Below, in pieces: positions 24,501-39,500 of a stretch of DNA of 64,000 nucleotides. How positions within the stretch are numbered: position 1 is the first letter of the stretch; the number at the start of each line of letters is the position of its first letter. The position numbers were made by a program, and so were the translations under genes. Source of the stretch: Symsagittifera roscoffensis (taxonomy: Eukaryota; Xenacoelomorpha; Acoela; Convolutidae); NCBI RefSeq assembly GCF_963678635.1, contig NC_087067.1:21016596-21080595 (forward strand). The letters are read 5' to 3'. The notes beneath the pieces are model-generated. The model saw only the letters and a list, made by a program, of their open reading frames with translations. It was not told the DNA's origin and did no database searches.

Positions 24501-27500
24501 GTATATTTTCATAACAATCGGACAATGTGGTCAACAAATTTACCTGTAAAAAATTGCAGGTGGGGGGAAAAGGAAAAAGAGCCAAGGCGCCTTGCCAAGA
24601 AATATGCTCGCTTCAACTTATTTTAACAACCATAATTGGGTTGACTTATTTGTCATCAACACTTAGATGTTGTCAGTTTGGTACTACTATGATGAAGTGG
24701 TACCTTGAAAATAAGACACCTAGAGCTCTCAAATTGTTTAATAATTATGATTTCGCCATTCAGAAAGATAACGCAGTATATTTTCAAACAAATTTTATGT
24801 TTTGATGACAAAAATAAGTTTATCCAATTATGGTTGTTAAACTGTAAAATAATTTGAAGTGAGCAAATTTCTTGATGTAGTAATTACAATTTTTAATCTG
24901 AGAAGTTTCTGACTCAACATATTTCGCGAGATATTTGAAATGAATAATGTATACACAAATTAGTTTTCAAAATTATTACATGCTTTTTCGAAGGACCCAA
25001 AATTATTACATGCTTTACTCTATCATAGTAGTACCCACTTTCCCCACCTTTGAATTTCAATTTCAAAACATGACCAGCGGAAAAGAAAAGCAGCTCGAAA
25101 AGAAAAATGAAAAGTAAAATTTCAATTTTAATGTAAAGAAAAAATACATGCACTTAAAGCTTTGACTTTCACGAGATCATTGGTAAAATTTTTGATGAAA
25201 TTAGTCCAATTTAAGAAAACTGGATCAATTGGTAAAATTTTTGTTTCGCAGGGAAATCTAATAATTAATTCCACTTTCGAAACAAGAAGTCGATCACGTT
25301 TTTCGAGACCTTTACATTTTTCATGGTAGATAGCGGAGTTTGTTTTCAATTTAACATGGGAAATAATTTGAACATAAAAAAAACAGTGAAACAAGGAAAA
25401 ATCAAATCTGAGCGAGAACAAATTTTAAGACCTTCCTGAAAAACAACATGAAAAAAAATCATTGCGACCTACATAAGAGCCTAAACTACGTTCATTGACG
25501 CTTAAAAATAACCAACAGACACTTGGAAAAAATTCACTAAACGCGAGTAAACAGAAAAAAACTGATTTGTTTTTAAAAAACCTCGTCTTTTTTTTTCCGA
25601 GAAAATAGATGGCCTTAAAGCTCTTTGAATTTCTAGAATAATTTATGATTGACACTTTTATGATAAACTTAATTCAATTTGAGAAACCATGAGTGTTAGG
25701 TGAATTTTAATTCCGCTGGGAAATTTAAAAGTTAAATTCCACTTGCGAAACTAGAAATCGATCACGTTTTTGCACCATTTATTCTTTCGTAATCCGAGAG
25801 TGAATTTTGCAAGCAAAGGAAATTGAATTTAACTAAAGTGAACATATTCATAAGAGCAATCATAAATGCATTAATATGTGTGAATGCACTTCTGAAATCT
25901 TCAGAGAATTTGAAGACCTTTCCTGAAAAACAAAAAAAATCATAACGATCTAGATAGAGTCTGAACTAAATTCATCGACTCTTAATAAATTGCTAATAGT
26001 ATCATGCAAAAATTGCACCAAATACAAGTAGACACGAGCTAACTTCGGATGCAACAAATAGGAAAGCAAAAAGCCCAAAATCATGCATTTAAAAAATTGC
26101 GAGATAATTTGAGTTGAAAAACTTCTGAAATGCAGTTTTTTATTGTACTGTTGTTTGAAACAAACAGCAACACTGTTGTTTGAAATAAATCGCTTCTTTC
26201 GGTTAATTCGATAAATTAAATGCTTCAACTTATTACTTATCGAATGTCAACGCAGAAGCTATCAAACAGCCATAAAGTTCCACCAAAACCGGCACCTATT
26301 ACACTACGCTCTACGCTCGCATCTGTAAAAACGGGTTCTACTTTATTCAGCTGAGAAATCTGAAAACTAAAATCTACGTTCGAAACTAGAAGTCGATCAC
26401 GTTTTTCGTAAACCTTTACTACTTTCATGTTCGATAGCGGAGTTTGCCTTCATTTTAACAATGAAAATGCATTAAACTTAAAAAGAAATCACAAGTCAAA
26501 CCCCAAAAAAATCAACATTGAGCGTGGACAAATTTAAATACTTTCTCCTGAAAAAAATCAAGACCTTTATAAGAGTACTCACCACGTTCATTACTCTTAA
26601 CAAAAGTCTTTACTGCGTTCATTGACTCTTAATAAAAACTCTTCTTCTGTCTATAGCACTTTTGAAGGTTAATTTTCTGTAAGGACTCCATTACTATTAA
26701 GGACCCGTCTATCATACTTGATCCATATTTCTTACAACACTATAAACACATTTTGTCCTCATCAGCAACGGTTAACCAAAGGTTAATGTGTATAAATGAG
26801 GCTCATATTTAGAGGATTCGAGAGGCCTCTTTTTTCATGCAAAGGTACAAATCGACCTACCAGCTGCTGTACTCTAGCCGATATCAGTTTCTTTGCTTTT
26901 GCAATGGCCTCCTTCGACCCCGCGAGTGTGATGACCTCAGAGTTGTTATCGAACAGAATAGCGCACCCTCCCGACTCTTCCTGCAACTTCCTTACGTAGC
27001 TGCCCTCTCGTCCAATGAGGAAGCGGTGCATCTCCTGCTTCACTTGCAAGTCCTCAGTGGCCTCGCAGATCTTGTTCGCCTCGTCTTCTAGTCGCTTCAC
27101 AACTTTCTCGACCTATCGAATAACAAATTAGAGCTCAAAAATTTGGACCACATTTAAAAAAAAATCTAACAGCCTAACAAATGAATGCTTTCTTAAATTG
27201 AAATTCTACATAACCATCTGTATAATCAGCCGCTCAAATAGCTTTCTATTGGCAGAAACCAGCCAAACGAATTCAAATACCCATTTCTTCCTCTTTTTCC
27301 ATGTTAAAAATCAGACGCCACAAACTACAATCATAGATGTACAACAATGGTATTGAGGGATTTTAATTCCTCTATAAATAATGCACTGGCTTCGCAAGTG
27401 TAAACATTGATTACTGTGGTCGGAACAGCCAGTGCTACTAGCAGTTCAACTGATATCCTTGTTCTAGTATCTCATGACCATACCTCTTTGCGGTCGCCTC

Positions 27501-30500
27501 TGATCTGGACTTGGTTGGTTCCGTCCTGTGGGAAGTGGACGGTGACGTCACTGCCACATTCGTTCACGATGGCCTTGATGTGCGCGCCTGCCTTGCCAAT
27601 TAGAGCCTTGTGCTGTCTGAATGGAATGTCAATGCTTCTCTCTATGATATTTGCCTGCAAACACAAAAACAGTCACAACGTCACCCGGATGAAACAATGG
27701 ATCTCTTCAACAATCTCCCCTCTATTTAAACGTTTTTTTTTAGCTAACCAGACGGAGACCGAACGCGATGATTACCCATTGAACCAGAAATAAGCTATGG
27801 CTTACTTAAGAGCTTGCTATTTGAACCCGCAATCAGACGATTGCTGGGCACGCATCACTGGTCACGGTTGAATATGTCTTTTATAGGGCACGACGACGAA
27901 AACGCATAATGGATGATACAGGGGGATTAATAAATAGATCCTTAACTATATAATGTATGCATTTAACTTAGAGTAGAAGCACAACAGATAGGAGGGAGGG
28001 AATTAATAGACACTCACAGCCGCATCAGCGAGTATGGCCTAAAATCATCCACATTGAGACATTACACATGGCAAACTAAACATTTCAAAGGCAACAAATT
28101 TAGAACCGGTAAAAAAGGGACTCAACCTTGCTGCAGTTACATAATTTCCAATGTTTCTATGATTTTCTAAAAATGAACAGGAAAACTATGCAACTTTAGT
28201 TGATCTATTTTATGTAATGGATCAAAGTGAAATTATTTTTATATGCTTTTCCTTTACCTGTTGACTCTCAATTTCCAGTATCTTTTTCTTTGCCTTCTCA
28301 ACATTCTCTCGTCTGCCTATGATGCGGATGGCGTCACTGTCTCCCCCACCAGACATCCCTCCGCCTCCCCTTCCACTATCCTGCACAGGGGGCATCTCAA
28401 TGCGCACGTTGGCGTCCTTTCGGATCTGGTTGATGGTTGCGCCCTCTCTGCCGATAATGTTCTTGTGGTACTTCTTGCACACTGACACCGATAACTCATA
28501 GTTGTTCTCAGCCTACGAACAAATCAAGCTCGTATCAGCAAATTTTTGTAAATTGTACAGGATCTTAATTGGCGAAGCGTTGAATGAATAACCCTTAAAA
28601 CTAAAACTAGGAGCCCAGCTAAAGCTAGAGATACAAGTTTGAAATATTTTAGATATATTAGTACTTTTTCGAAGGGTAATCGTAATTTTCAAAAAGTATC
28701 AAAATGAAACTGCATTAAAATTTTTCTGAAAGTGCTTTTAAAAATTTCTAGCACCTTTTAATTCAACCTACCACATCAAAACGTTTCCAAAAAAGGGTAA
28801 AATTCTAAAATTGGATATTTCTCAGACCATAATTTTTTCCACCAAAAACTGGGTTCGCGCAGAGAATACTCGCACAAAAGTGCTTGGGTTAAGGTTATTA
28901 AAAAACGCCAATCATAAATCGTTCTAGAAATTTAAAGAGCTCAAATGGCATCTGTTTTTTTTCTTTGAAATTCAAAACATGAGATTGTTTCAACAAAGTC
29001 AGTGTTTTTTTTATGTTTACTGGCGTTCATTGAGGAGTAAACACTGATTGAACTCATCAATCTCAGATTTACAAGCTTTTTTTCGGGAAGTGAGAAGTTT
29101 CCCGAAAACGGTCAAAGTTTCAAAAATGGACTTTCAAAATAAGCCGGAAACCATTTAAATACAAAAACTGGGGTGCTGCTGCTTATGCAGACAAACTTCC
29201 TACCATCTGTTCTACCAGTTGAACCTTTATTCTTGGATCTGGCAGAAAAGTTTTCGAGAAAAGTGAAAAAGTTTCAAAAAACATAGCCAATCGAAGATTG
29301 GAAAAGAGTAATGAACGCAAGTAAACATAAAAAAAACACTGACTTTGTTGAAAAAATCTCATGTTTTGAATTTCAAATCCCTTTGAGCTCTTTGAATTTC
29401 TAGAACGATTTATGATTGTCGCTTTTTAATAACATTAACGCAACTTGAGAAAACTGGATCAGAAGGTAAACTTTTTATTCCGTTTACTATTTATCTCACT
29501 TAATATTTATCTTATGACTATCAAATATTATATCAAGCCTTTTATTTTCAATTATAAATTTTATTTATTACTCTTTTTTGACCGATAAGAATGAGAGACT
29601 GTACTCACAGCATGAGAGAATTAACTCTCAATTTAATCCAATTTCTATTTTAAAACTATTTCGGTTGCTATCATCTCAAATTGCAGTTTTTAATCAACTC
29701 ATTCGCTGCTCACTGAAATAAAAAATTGCTACATTTTTCAGTTTTTTTTTCTACTGAAGTAGCAAAAAATGCTTTGACTACGCTGATTAAACAAAGGAAA
29801 TACTTTATCAAGGTTGTCAACATTTCTGTGCTACTTGCTATTCTGGTCAAATTATTCTGTGCTTTTCTTCTTGTTATTTTCCCGACTTTCGTAACGAAAG
29901 TAATAAAATATTTGTGCTCGGGATGTATTCTTTTCTTCAGGCAAATTTCGACTTTTTAACTGAACATTTTTGACGAGAATTTTCTATATCATTCAAAAGG
30001 AATTGTTGTTCTGAGCTTAAATTTGAAAAGATATTTTACCTGTGATCATTTTTCGTAAAGTTATGGGGTTTTAAAGATTGCCAATTTGGGACAATTAACC
30101 CGCGATATATTTCGCGCTATTAACGCGTCAGCGGAGATTTAATATGTCTCAGAAATCGTTCCAAATTGGTTGAAGGAAGCTTATTTGCCATAATTGATTC
30201 GTTACAAGGAGCAAAATATATCACTTTACATTTTATATGGCGTGTGGGGGGATAATTTCCACAAAATAAATCTCAAATTAAAAAAAAATTCATTTCATCT
30301 TTTTTACATTTAATTTTTTCATGTTATCACTGCTCAATAGACCTTAAAAATCCGCCTTGATACGAGCCCTGATGCTTCGCCCTGATACAAGCATTCTTGT
30401 TACATCTTATTCATAAAATCTGGTTTCAATTTGAAAAAAATTGGCACGCTGACTCATTAGGTTTTTTTTTTCAAACATAGTTGGGTCCAATTGTGACAAA

Positions 30501-33500
30501 GAAGTTATAAACTATAGTGGCTCAATTTTTACATTTCGTGTTTCAGTGTAAGTCCACGCATCGAAGAAATTCTCTCCAAAGCCGGGTAGGTTAATTAATA
30601 ACGGAAAAAACTTCCTAAATCACCAAGGAGCTTCACATCTTTTGCGATACAACACAAGCACAAACATAAGTAGAAAAAGAATTAAAAAACGTTGAAAAAA
30701 ACAAGGTATACAAACAAAAATTTTCGTAAGTCCACCTCGATAGAAGTTCATTTAGGCAAAGATGCCAGAAATTTGAATAACAAATCAGCTACAGAACGAA
30801 GAGGAAAACAAGTAGACAATGTTTGAGCAGATACAAGTGCAGCCGAAAAAAAACTAATTTAAAAATTTTCAAGTCCCTGAAACTACATTGAACAACACTT
30901 GCACCTTCAAAGAAAATTGCTTCAGATCTCGAAAAATCCGTATGTTTCAACAAAGCCGACATTCTTTGAGCAGACGTCAGTTGAGTCGAAAAAAAAATTT
31001 AAACAAATTTTTAAAAGTACCCCTAAAACTACGTTGAACAACACTTGCACTTGCAACTACAATTCAAGTTGCTAACAGCACAAGCTAAATCCGTGACTTG
31101 GCATCTAAGCCGACAAAGCGTGAGCATAAAACAAACAGCCACAATTCAATATTTACCGGAAACAAACTAAATTGCACACATACTGAAAAACGGCATCAAT
31201 AGGTAAAATGTTAACTTCGCTGGGGAATCTGATGATTAAATTCCATTTTCGAAATTAGAAGTCGGTCGATAGTGGAGTTTGCCTTCATTTGAACAAGGCA
31301 AACAAACTGAATTCAAAAGAAGTTAAGCCGCAAAAAGTAAATTCGAGCCTGAACAAATTTTAGACTTTTCCGAAAAAACGAAAAAAAAAAAATCATCATG
31401 ACCTATATAAGAGTCTGAACTACGTCCACCGACCCTTAATAATGTTCGCTATGAACAAGAACACTAACCAGTTCCTTGGCATTTTTCTTCAGCTGTTGCA
31501 TACATTTCTCCACTTGGTCTTTGGGTCCCCTGACATTGACGAAGTCACTCTTGCCCACGACCGAGTTGCTGGCCCCCTTGTTCTCTGGGAAGTTGATGTT
31601 CACATCCGGGTAGGCGTCTCGCAACTTCCGGATGTTCTCTCCATTTTGACCAATCATCAGCCTACAAGCAAAACAATGAAAACAGAGAACATGACAATTT
31701 GACAGATTTAAGAAGCCCTTAAGTGCTTTGGGTGAAATATAGATGCGACCAGACTATCATAATTGAACCAAAAACATTACTCTGAGCTCATTATAAACCT
31801 GCCGGTAGCAAACTGTTACTGGTGCACAATAAAACATAGCCAACTAACAGTTAGAAGAGCAATGAGCGCAAGCAAACAAAAAAAACTGACTTGTTTTCTG
31901 AAAAAACTTCAAATGTCCGATTTCTACCGTTCGCTTAAAATATGTTGTAGTGGCCGAAAGAATGCGGGCCACCGCGGTCGCGAACGTGTTTCGAGCTCGC
32001 CAACAGATGGTAGAACTCCATATGAGAATTAGAGCTGGTTATCGCCGAAAAACGGCGACGCGCTCATAGCGCGGTCACCGATCACTTTAAACCGAGAGTC
32101 GGCTAACTTCAAGTCCGCTAATTGAACTATGTCTTGTTTCTCGAATTCTAACGTCATATTATTACATAATTATCAGATAAGTTTGAGTGTTTGTCATAGC
32201 GGATGTTTGACATATCGGATGTTTGGCCTAGGCCCGTTTTTGTACCCTATTTTTTGAAAAATTGCTCAGAGTAACATCAGTTTTAAACTGAGAAGTATCC
32301 TATTCATTATAAACACCAAGCAAACAAATCAAGACTTCAAAAATAGCTTTTCATATGAAAATATCATTCACGAGACAGCTCCTTAAAAATTTTGAGCACA
32401 TGAACTTATTTTTCACCTTCAACTTATCACACTAACCTGTGTAGTCTGTGTTCTATCTTGACGTCCTCGGACCGTTCGTTCTCCACTCGGTTCACGAGTG
32501 TCCTCAGTTCGGCCATCACAGACACCATCTCCTCCCTGTTTCCCTCCACTCGGATAATGTTGCTATCCTGCATCTCATTCGGTACTTTGATCTGCACCTA
32601 CAACCACACAAATTATATTCGTTTATTTCTGTATACTAAATATTTTTTTAGTCTTTGAGATTCACCAAAGATGCTAGTTACATGTTTTTCTCTAAATGCA
32701 AGTTAACATCTTTTGAACATATCGAAAAAAAGGCTCGCCTATTATGTTAACGAATCTCAAGAGAATTAAATTATCTGCTTGAGCTAATAATTAGACTTTC
32801 CATTTTTTCCCCAAACTGCATTATACTGTTGAAAATTCGTAAAAAATATAGTAGAACAAAAAGCTCTACTTTACTCGCTTAAATAGGCCTAAGAATTCAT
32901 AACTAAAATTTAATTCTGTTTTAGTTGATACATAAAATAAATATAAATTAACGTCACCTTGATCTTAATTGTCTCAACAAGTGCCACTACGTAACAGTGG
33001 TAAATTAATAAAAGAACACAGAAACTGTTTCCAAATAATGCTGTGTCGTACCTGTTTTCCCTGACACAACTGTCTGATGTTGGCGCCACTCTTGCCTATG
33101 ACGTGTTTGTGGAACCTGGAGTCGACTTTGATCTCCTCGTAGCTCTTCTCGCTCACCAGTCTGTCAACCTCACTCTTCAGTCTGTGCAAGATCACTTCCA
33201 TCACCTCCCTCTGTCCATCTACTATGATGCTGTCACCTGTGAACTCCACGTGCACCTACAATTAACAGCCCCTCAGGATCTTCTTACCCATTCCCATCCC
33301 ATCCCCTCCCTCCAACTCTCCCTGCTATCCACCTGCTACGAGTTATCACTTCTTACGAACTTTCATCTAACCGAATTTCATCAATAAAAATGAATTACAG
33401 ACAAGGAGACCAAAATATTCAACCATTTTTTCTCTTTTTTGCTATGTTTTAAAATGAGTTATTAGGATGTTGATCTCAGTTCAAAATGCATCTAAAAGAC

Positions 33501-36500
33501 CAAAATATAATTTGAACAAAAAAACCTTATTTCAGTATCAGTTTTGTCTATATGAATTCGCATTTAAAAAGCTATCAGCGTCAACAGACCTTGGACACAT
33601 TCTCTCCCAGCATCTCCTGCAACTTCGATCCGTCTTTTCCAATCAAGTACCTAAACAAAAATAAACCAGATATATCCAGAAAGAATCAGTCTCGTGGCAT
33701 AACCTTCGGAGCTGATAAACTTCTATTTCTGAAGGAATCTAAATGAGTTTCGATCAACATTTTTTTTTCAATGATTGAAATGACTTAATTAATTCAAACC
33801 ATTCGTTCTTAATTCTTCTTTAGTCAATTTTGCCTGTGGCATAAAAGTTGTAACAGATTTAAAAGAAGCTTTAATTGCATACTTTATCTCTAACAACGCC
33901 GGGTTCCGTTTACTTGAGTATTTGGCAAGTAGATGTCTGTTAGCTGGCGTATATTTAGGAAACAAATCAATTCTTTCTTTAGTTTCTTTACCTATGAAGC
34001 CAGTTGGGACAGTGGATCTTCTCGAGTTTGTAGCTCTCGGCCCTGTCGTACACGTCCGAGACAGCCTTGCCCAGGTTCTGGTGCTGGCCACGGAGGGTGA
34101 TGTTGTTGCTGGAACTGTCCAGCTGAGGCACTTCCACAGACACACTGTACTTCTCAAGGATCTCCTGGATTCCACGTCCCCTCTGGCCGATGATGTACTT
34201 GTGTTTAGCCTATAATCATTTTAAAAAGTCAATTAGGACAACTTCGCATGAGTGTCTGCACACAAATGTGTAGGCCAAAGCAAAATTGAAAAATACAGTG
34301 AAAACTTGAAGCAATTTTGGAGTAATTTAGCGCTGTCCTTTAAATCTATGTCACTATCTTAAATCAAAATACCTCAAATTATACAAAAAAAAAATCTTTT
34401 TTTTACACCGAACGCTTACAGTACAACGAAAGTTAACAGAAAAAAAAAAACTTACTTAAAAATCGATGCACAATTAACGTAGCTGTTTTCGTATTGCCTA
34501 ATGGGCTCCTGGTAAAAAAAACTACGTTCTAGCTAGGAATAACCAAATCCGTTAACAACAACAAACCTTGTCAATCTGGACATCTAGCTTGCCCATATTC
34601 TTATTCAAATCGGCCACTACTTTGTAGATCTCGTTCCTCACAGCCGCTACTCCGTCTCTGTTCCCACTCAGCACTATCTCGTCACTGTCCACTGAGACTG
34701 GGGGGATGTTCACTTTGCAGCCATGGTCCCCTTGCCACTGCTCCACCTGGCGGTTGAAGGCGCCACTGATGAACGGGTGGTAGACCTGCAGACAGTATCA
34801 ATAGGTTAAGTGCGAAAGATAACACAGAGTTCACTATTTGACTGAAGGTTCATTATTCGATCGAAGATTGCATGTAAGTTGGCGTAGCGAGTCGCATGTT
34901 GGCGACAAATCATTGCGAGTAAATGACATGTAGGAAAACTTTCAATTAGTCTTCTTTTCAGACGTCTAGAGATTATTAAAAAATTTATTCATGAAATAAT
35001 GACCAAAGTACGAGATTCTGATCTCTAAGGATAAAATGATGACGTAATCCAAGTTAACGCATATGCGCAAATTCTAGGTAGTTTTCTAAGCCACAAAAAC
35101 AAACTGTCTTACCACCTAAAACAACAAACCGGACCATCCTTGAACTCGATCCACAAACATTTCGCTTAAAAGTTAGAGGCTCTGCCAACTTCTCTTACTC
35201 CCAACCACGTGCCATTAAATTAACACAGTAAGATTTTCAAAAAAAGTTTTGTTCCACCCAGCAACATTGAAAATGGACAAATAATTTACTTGGGCCTCAT
35301 ATGCAAAAAATATCCAGCCTGTCTCAGCATAGTCCGTTTCTATTATTACCCAGACAGTTAGTTTGCTGAGCGAAGCTCTTTTTTTGCAACTAGAACTTTC
35401 ACGTGGTACCACTATTGCAGCCGAAATCGGTCAGGCTGTGGTAAAACTGAAGCTAGAGGTCAAATGAGCTAGAAGTCAAATGAAGCTAGAGGTCAAATGA
35501 GCTAGAAGTCAAATGAAGCTAGAGGTCAAATGAGCTAGAAGTCAAATGAAGCTAGAGGTCAAATGAGCTAGAAGTCAAATGAAGCTAGAGGTCAAATGAG
35601 AGCGCGTCCTCGCATACTATCATTGCCATGGCAGGGATCGACAACTCGATCTGAGGCTTAAAGTGAACGCCTAAGCTAAATATACTCTTAGTCCCTTAAT
35701 CAGCTTTCCTTAGTTGGATCTTATTTTCGCGATCAGTTTTTAGGAGCAACAGTTTTAAGAAGTTCTTCTTTTAATTGATTTTCATACTGGCTGACTTACA
35801 TCTAATTTCAATAACAACCAAAAACAGCGTTCGCATCATGTACAATATTAATCATCAAAAATGGTGAGACGCCTCTAAAATTAGACTTGAAGGTGCGCTT
35901 AAACGTCACAGTTGTTTAGATTAGTCAACTATTGTATTTGTCATTTCATTATCTATGGCAGCTTCTTTCAGGGGCAATAGAACGCATGGTAATCCACTTT
36001 AACTTAGTTGTATGTATTCATTCATTCACGCCAGCCATATTGCGGCTAAGCTAAGAGCTCATCAATAAATTCAAAGCCCCTTAAAATCTTATCGCTGTCA
36101 TTTGAAAATACACATACCAAAGAAAATAAACAGTAAAGACAAAGGACTAATCGTTTAATTTATTGTCAGTGACACCTTGATTCTGCCGACCATAAATTAT
36201 ATGAAGTTCAGGACATTTTTTTCAAACAAAAAATAGCAAATTATATGTTTTACTTCAATTCAAACTTACTACATAAAAAATCCTCAGAAATCTATGATGC
36301 TAGACAATACACATCCGGAATTTTTTAAAATCATTTGGGATGATTCAGCTTAAACAGCATGTTTTTCGCATGCTGTGAATTAGAAACTCCCAGGCAAGTG
36401 ATATAATTGTAGGTTAACACTTGGTAGCTTAATATTGTTTCGAATTTCCATGCCAACACAATGCTTTCAGCTCATTGCATGCGTTTACTTGCGCAAACAA

Positions 36501-39500
36501 AAACCGTATCTTTTCAACCACATTTACAATGAAGCCAAAATGAAAACTTGATGCAACAGATGTTAGCAACCATGAAACACAAACAAAACTGGCAAAAATA
36601 AGCCTTCAAAAAGGAAGAAAAAAGACCGAACAAAAATATTAAAAATTGGTTTTCATTAAACAAGCGCATAACTGAAACTTAATTGAAATTTTTCTACAAT
36701 TGATTTATACTTTCGTAATTTTCAAAACTGGGTGGGAAGGAACTATGTCGTAAGATATATTTTTCGTCTCGATTTGAACTACCTCAAGGAAAGCTCGACG
36801 GTGGTAAAGTCTAGTATCACATCAAAGCCCTTTCAGCTGTGATTTGTAATCCAAAAAAAAATTCGAAACAGTTGTCTCAATGTAAACAAAAACTTTTACA
36901 ATTTTCAGACCAATTTTCGCGACGGCAGCACAATTTTGGTGGTAATCAATTAAAATCTACTGTATTTTTAAGTTATTTTTTTAAGCAAAAAGTACCTCTC
37001 TTTCTGCAGTTTTACCTAGTTTAAGTCGACTATAACTTTAGAAAAAAAACCAACAAAAACTGCAGAGAAAATATCGATTTCCAAAATTTTTTTTGGATTG
37101 CTCATTTTTTTTGAATTTCTTCATCGAAATTATGGTTTTACGAACAGTCTGCTGGTTTTCTTTCGAAATTATGCTTCCAATTGTTAATCACTAAAGACCG
37201 CCATTTCTCATCGCACATTTCACATCATCGCACAAAATGCCGGCTGCATCAACTTTATAATAAACATTTCAAGCTGCCAACTTGAACATTTGAAACTATC
37301 AACCTGACATTAAAAAATATTGAAAAACAATGCAGTTTAGAAATTCAATTGCAGCCCAGACTAAGGATAAATTTGGTTCTCTCACAAATAGGAACGAGCA
37401 TGAAACGCCGTATGTCATAAGATTCACTGAGAAATATCTTACGATACCTTGAGAATAATACTTGGGAAAAGTGCAACAGTCAAAGACACTAAGTACAATA
37501 CAAACAAGGCACTTAGTCTTAATGGCAAGTCGTTCGTTTTGAGATCGTTAGATCGCGTATAGAATCATGTGTCATGGTAATGATAGAATGTGAGAACGAG
37601 CTCTCACTTCAACTCTTGTTTCAATCACAGCCTGATTGATTTTGGAATCAAGGAAGTTATCACGTTAAGTTCCTGACACACGAAAAATAGCACTGATATG
37701 AAACAAAATCTTACAATAAGTCAGTCTAGAAACAAACGCTTTATCTTCAGACATGATAAACAACCTTGACAATTGAACCATAATAAAATCCCAAACAAAA
37801 CAAAACAAATGTACCGATCAAGACTGATTTTCAACCTATTGGAAATCAGACATCAAATGATCTAGTTCTTATATTAAACAAGTCGCTATCCTGAAAAAAG
37901 TCTAGGTTCAAATTTTATAACTCTTGATTTTAAAAAATTAGAGTCCATGTTTGAATCTACAGGTCATTCACAGTTTTAGTGAACTTTGAAATTTTACTGT
38001 TAACTGTTCCATAGCGCAGTTGGCGTTCCTATTAACAAAGGAACTAAACTGAACTTACAGAGAAATCAAAAGTCAAACCTCGAAAAGCCAAATTTGAGCT
38101 TGAACAAATTTTAAGACTTTATCCTAATGAAAAAACGAGAAAAAATCATGACGCGACCTGCATCAGTGACAATCACTTCGTTCTTTTACACTTAACATTA
38201 ATTTTGCTTATAACTCTGTAAAGTGTGACTTTCCTCCAACCTCTTCAAATATCATTTGATTTGAGTCACTTTCAGGTGCTTAATTATATTAGGGGTCTGA
38301 TTTGCTACCACCAAATCAGTTTTCGAAGGCATGCGGGGTTGTTTATGCGTAGGACCAGATATGTACAAGATGTTGAGTTCAATTCATACTTTATATATAG
38401 GTCCACAAACAAAGCTTTCAAAAGAAAACAATATGGGTGTAAACTCTGGTTCGAGCTCGGTATTGACAATATTTTTCGAAATTTTCAAATTCCGATAATT
38501 AAGCACCTGTGAGAATGAAATTGAGATTTCAATCAAAAAAGATTAACTGTACATACTTTTGGAATGCAGAACTTCTCCGTTGCCTTCTTGGCCAGTTCGG
38601 CGACGATGATCTCCAACTTGTGTTTGGCATGGGCAATTCCCTCCCTTGTTCCCTCGATTGATATGTTTTCCTCCGGTGAGCCCGGAGGCGGGAAGATGAG
38701 CTTAGTAGCTGTTTGCTCCTCAATCTCACGCTGCCGCAAAGAACCTTTCCCCTTGATAGCACCATAAAACTCTTTTGAAACATGGATAGTCTCCTTCGCC
38801 TGAAACGAAGATCACCATTGACTGCAATGTTCTAACTTGAATAGTTCCGAGTTATCAAGACTAGCTTTCGGATATTCGATGTTTCAAGTTCGCTTACTCA
38901 AATTAAGCAATTATAGGACAACATTACGAACTTGAGTTTGAATGCGCGACAGGAGCAGTTTGCGTGCTTTGAGCACTTGATCACTCCTTCCTGCAATCAT
39001 AACACTCAAAGATCTGTCCTTGTGCGGAGTCAGTTCCACTTTCACTTTGAATTCTTCCTGAGCCTGCCGACATGCGTCCATTTGTTGCTTTGCATGGGCA
39101 TTGTTGTTATCCTGATATCTTCGTTCTTCTACCGGAATCGTCAGAATCTGTAGCATACGATCGTTTAAACAGCCAACATATGAGTATTTTTATGAGTGAA
39201 ATATGTTTCAGCCTCAAGTATCAGGTCCTCGTTTTGTTTAAAAAAAAGAGAGCAGATGCTTTCCTGAATCAAAAGTTTCGCCTCAATAGAAAAGGCAAAG
39301 ATTGTTCTAAAAAGCCTTGCTTCTACCCTTAATTTTAATTTTTAAGAAAAATTTAACTCGTGGCTTTCTGGGCATATTGCACCTAAAAAAAAATAAAGCT
39401 TGCATATCATCTCAATACTTTCATTGGAACTTTAAGAAAAACATCAAATACTTATTGACTTGCTCATTGTGCTCAAAATGAGCACGACTGGCCTAGTTTA

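Larger units (their letters stand above)
34786..38556. other. 3.8-kb intron between exons 3 and 4
   Basis: Holds SINE copies at 35370-35690 and about 37515-37690 and an R1 fragment at 38040-38185. About 35700-37500 and 38190-38556 show nothing I recognise. Confidence 0.6.

Noticed and set aside
24217-24805. ORFs across the C-run region
   Set aside because: They depend on homopolymer length inside MITE B and have no domain.
33789-34175. 128-codon minus-strand ORF overlapping vigilin exon 5
   Set aside because: It is out of frame with KH unit 4 and reads through the intron.
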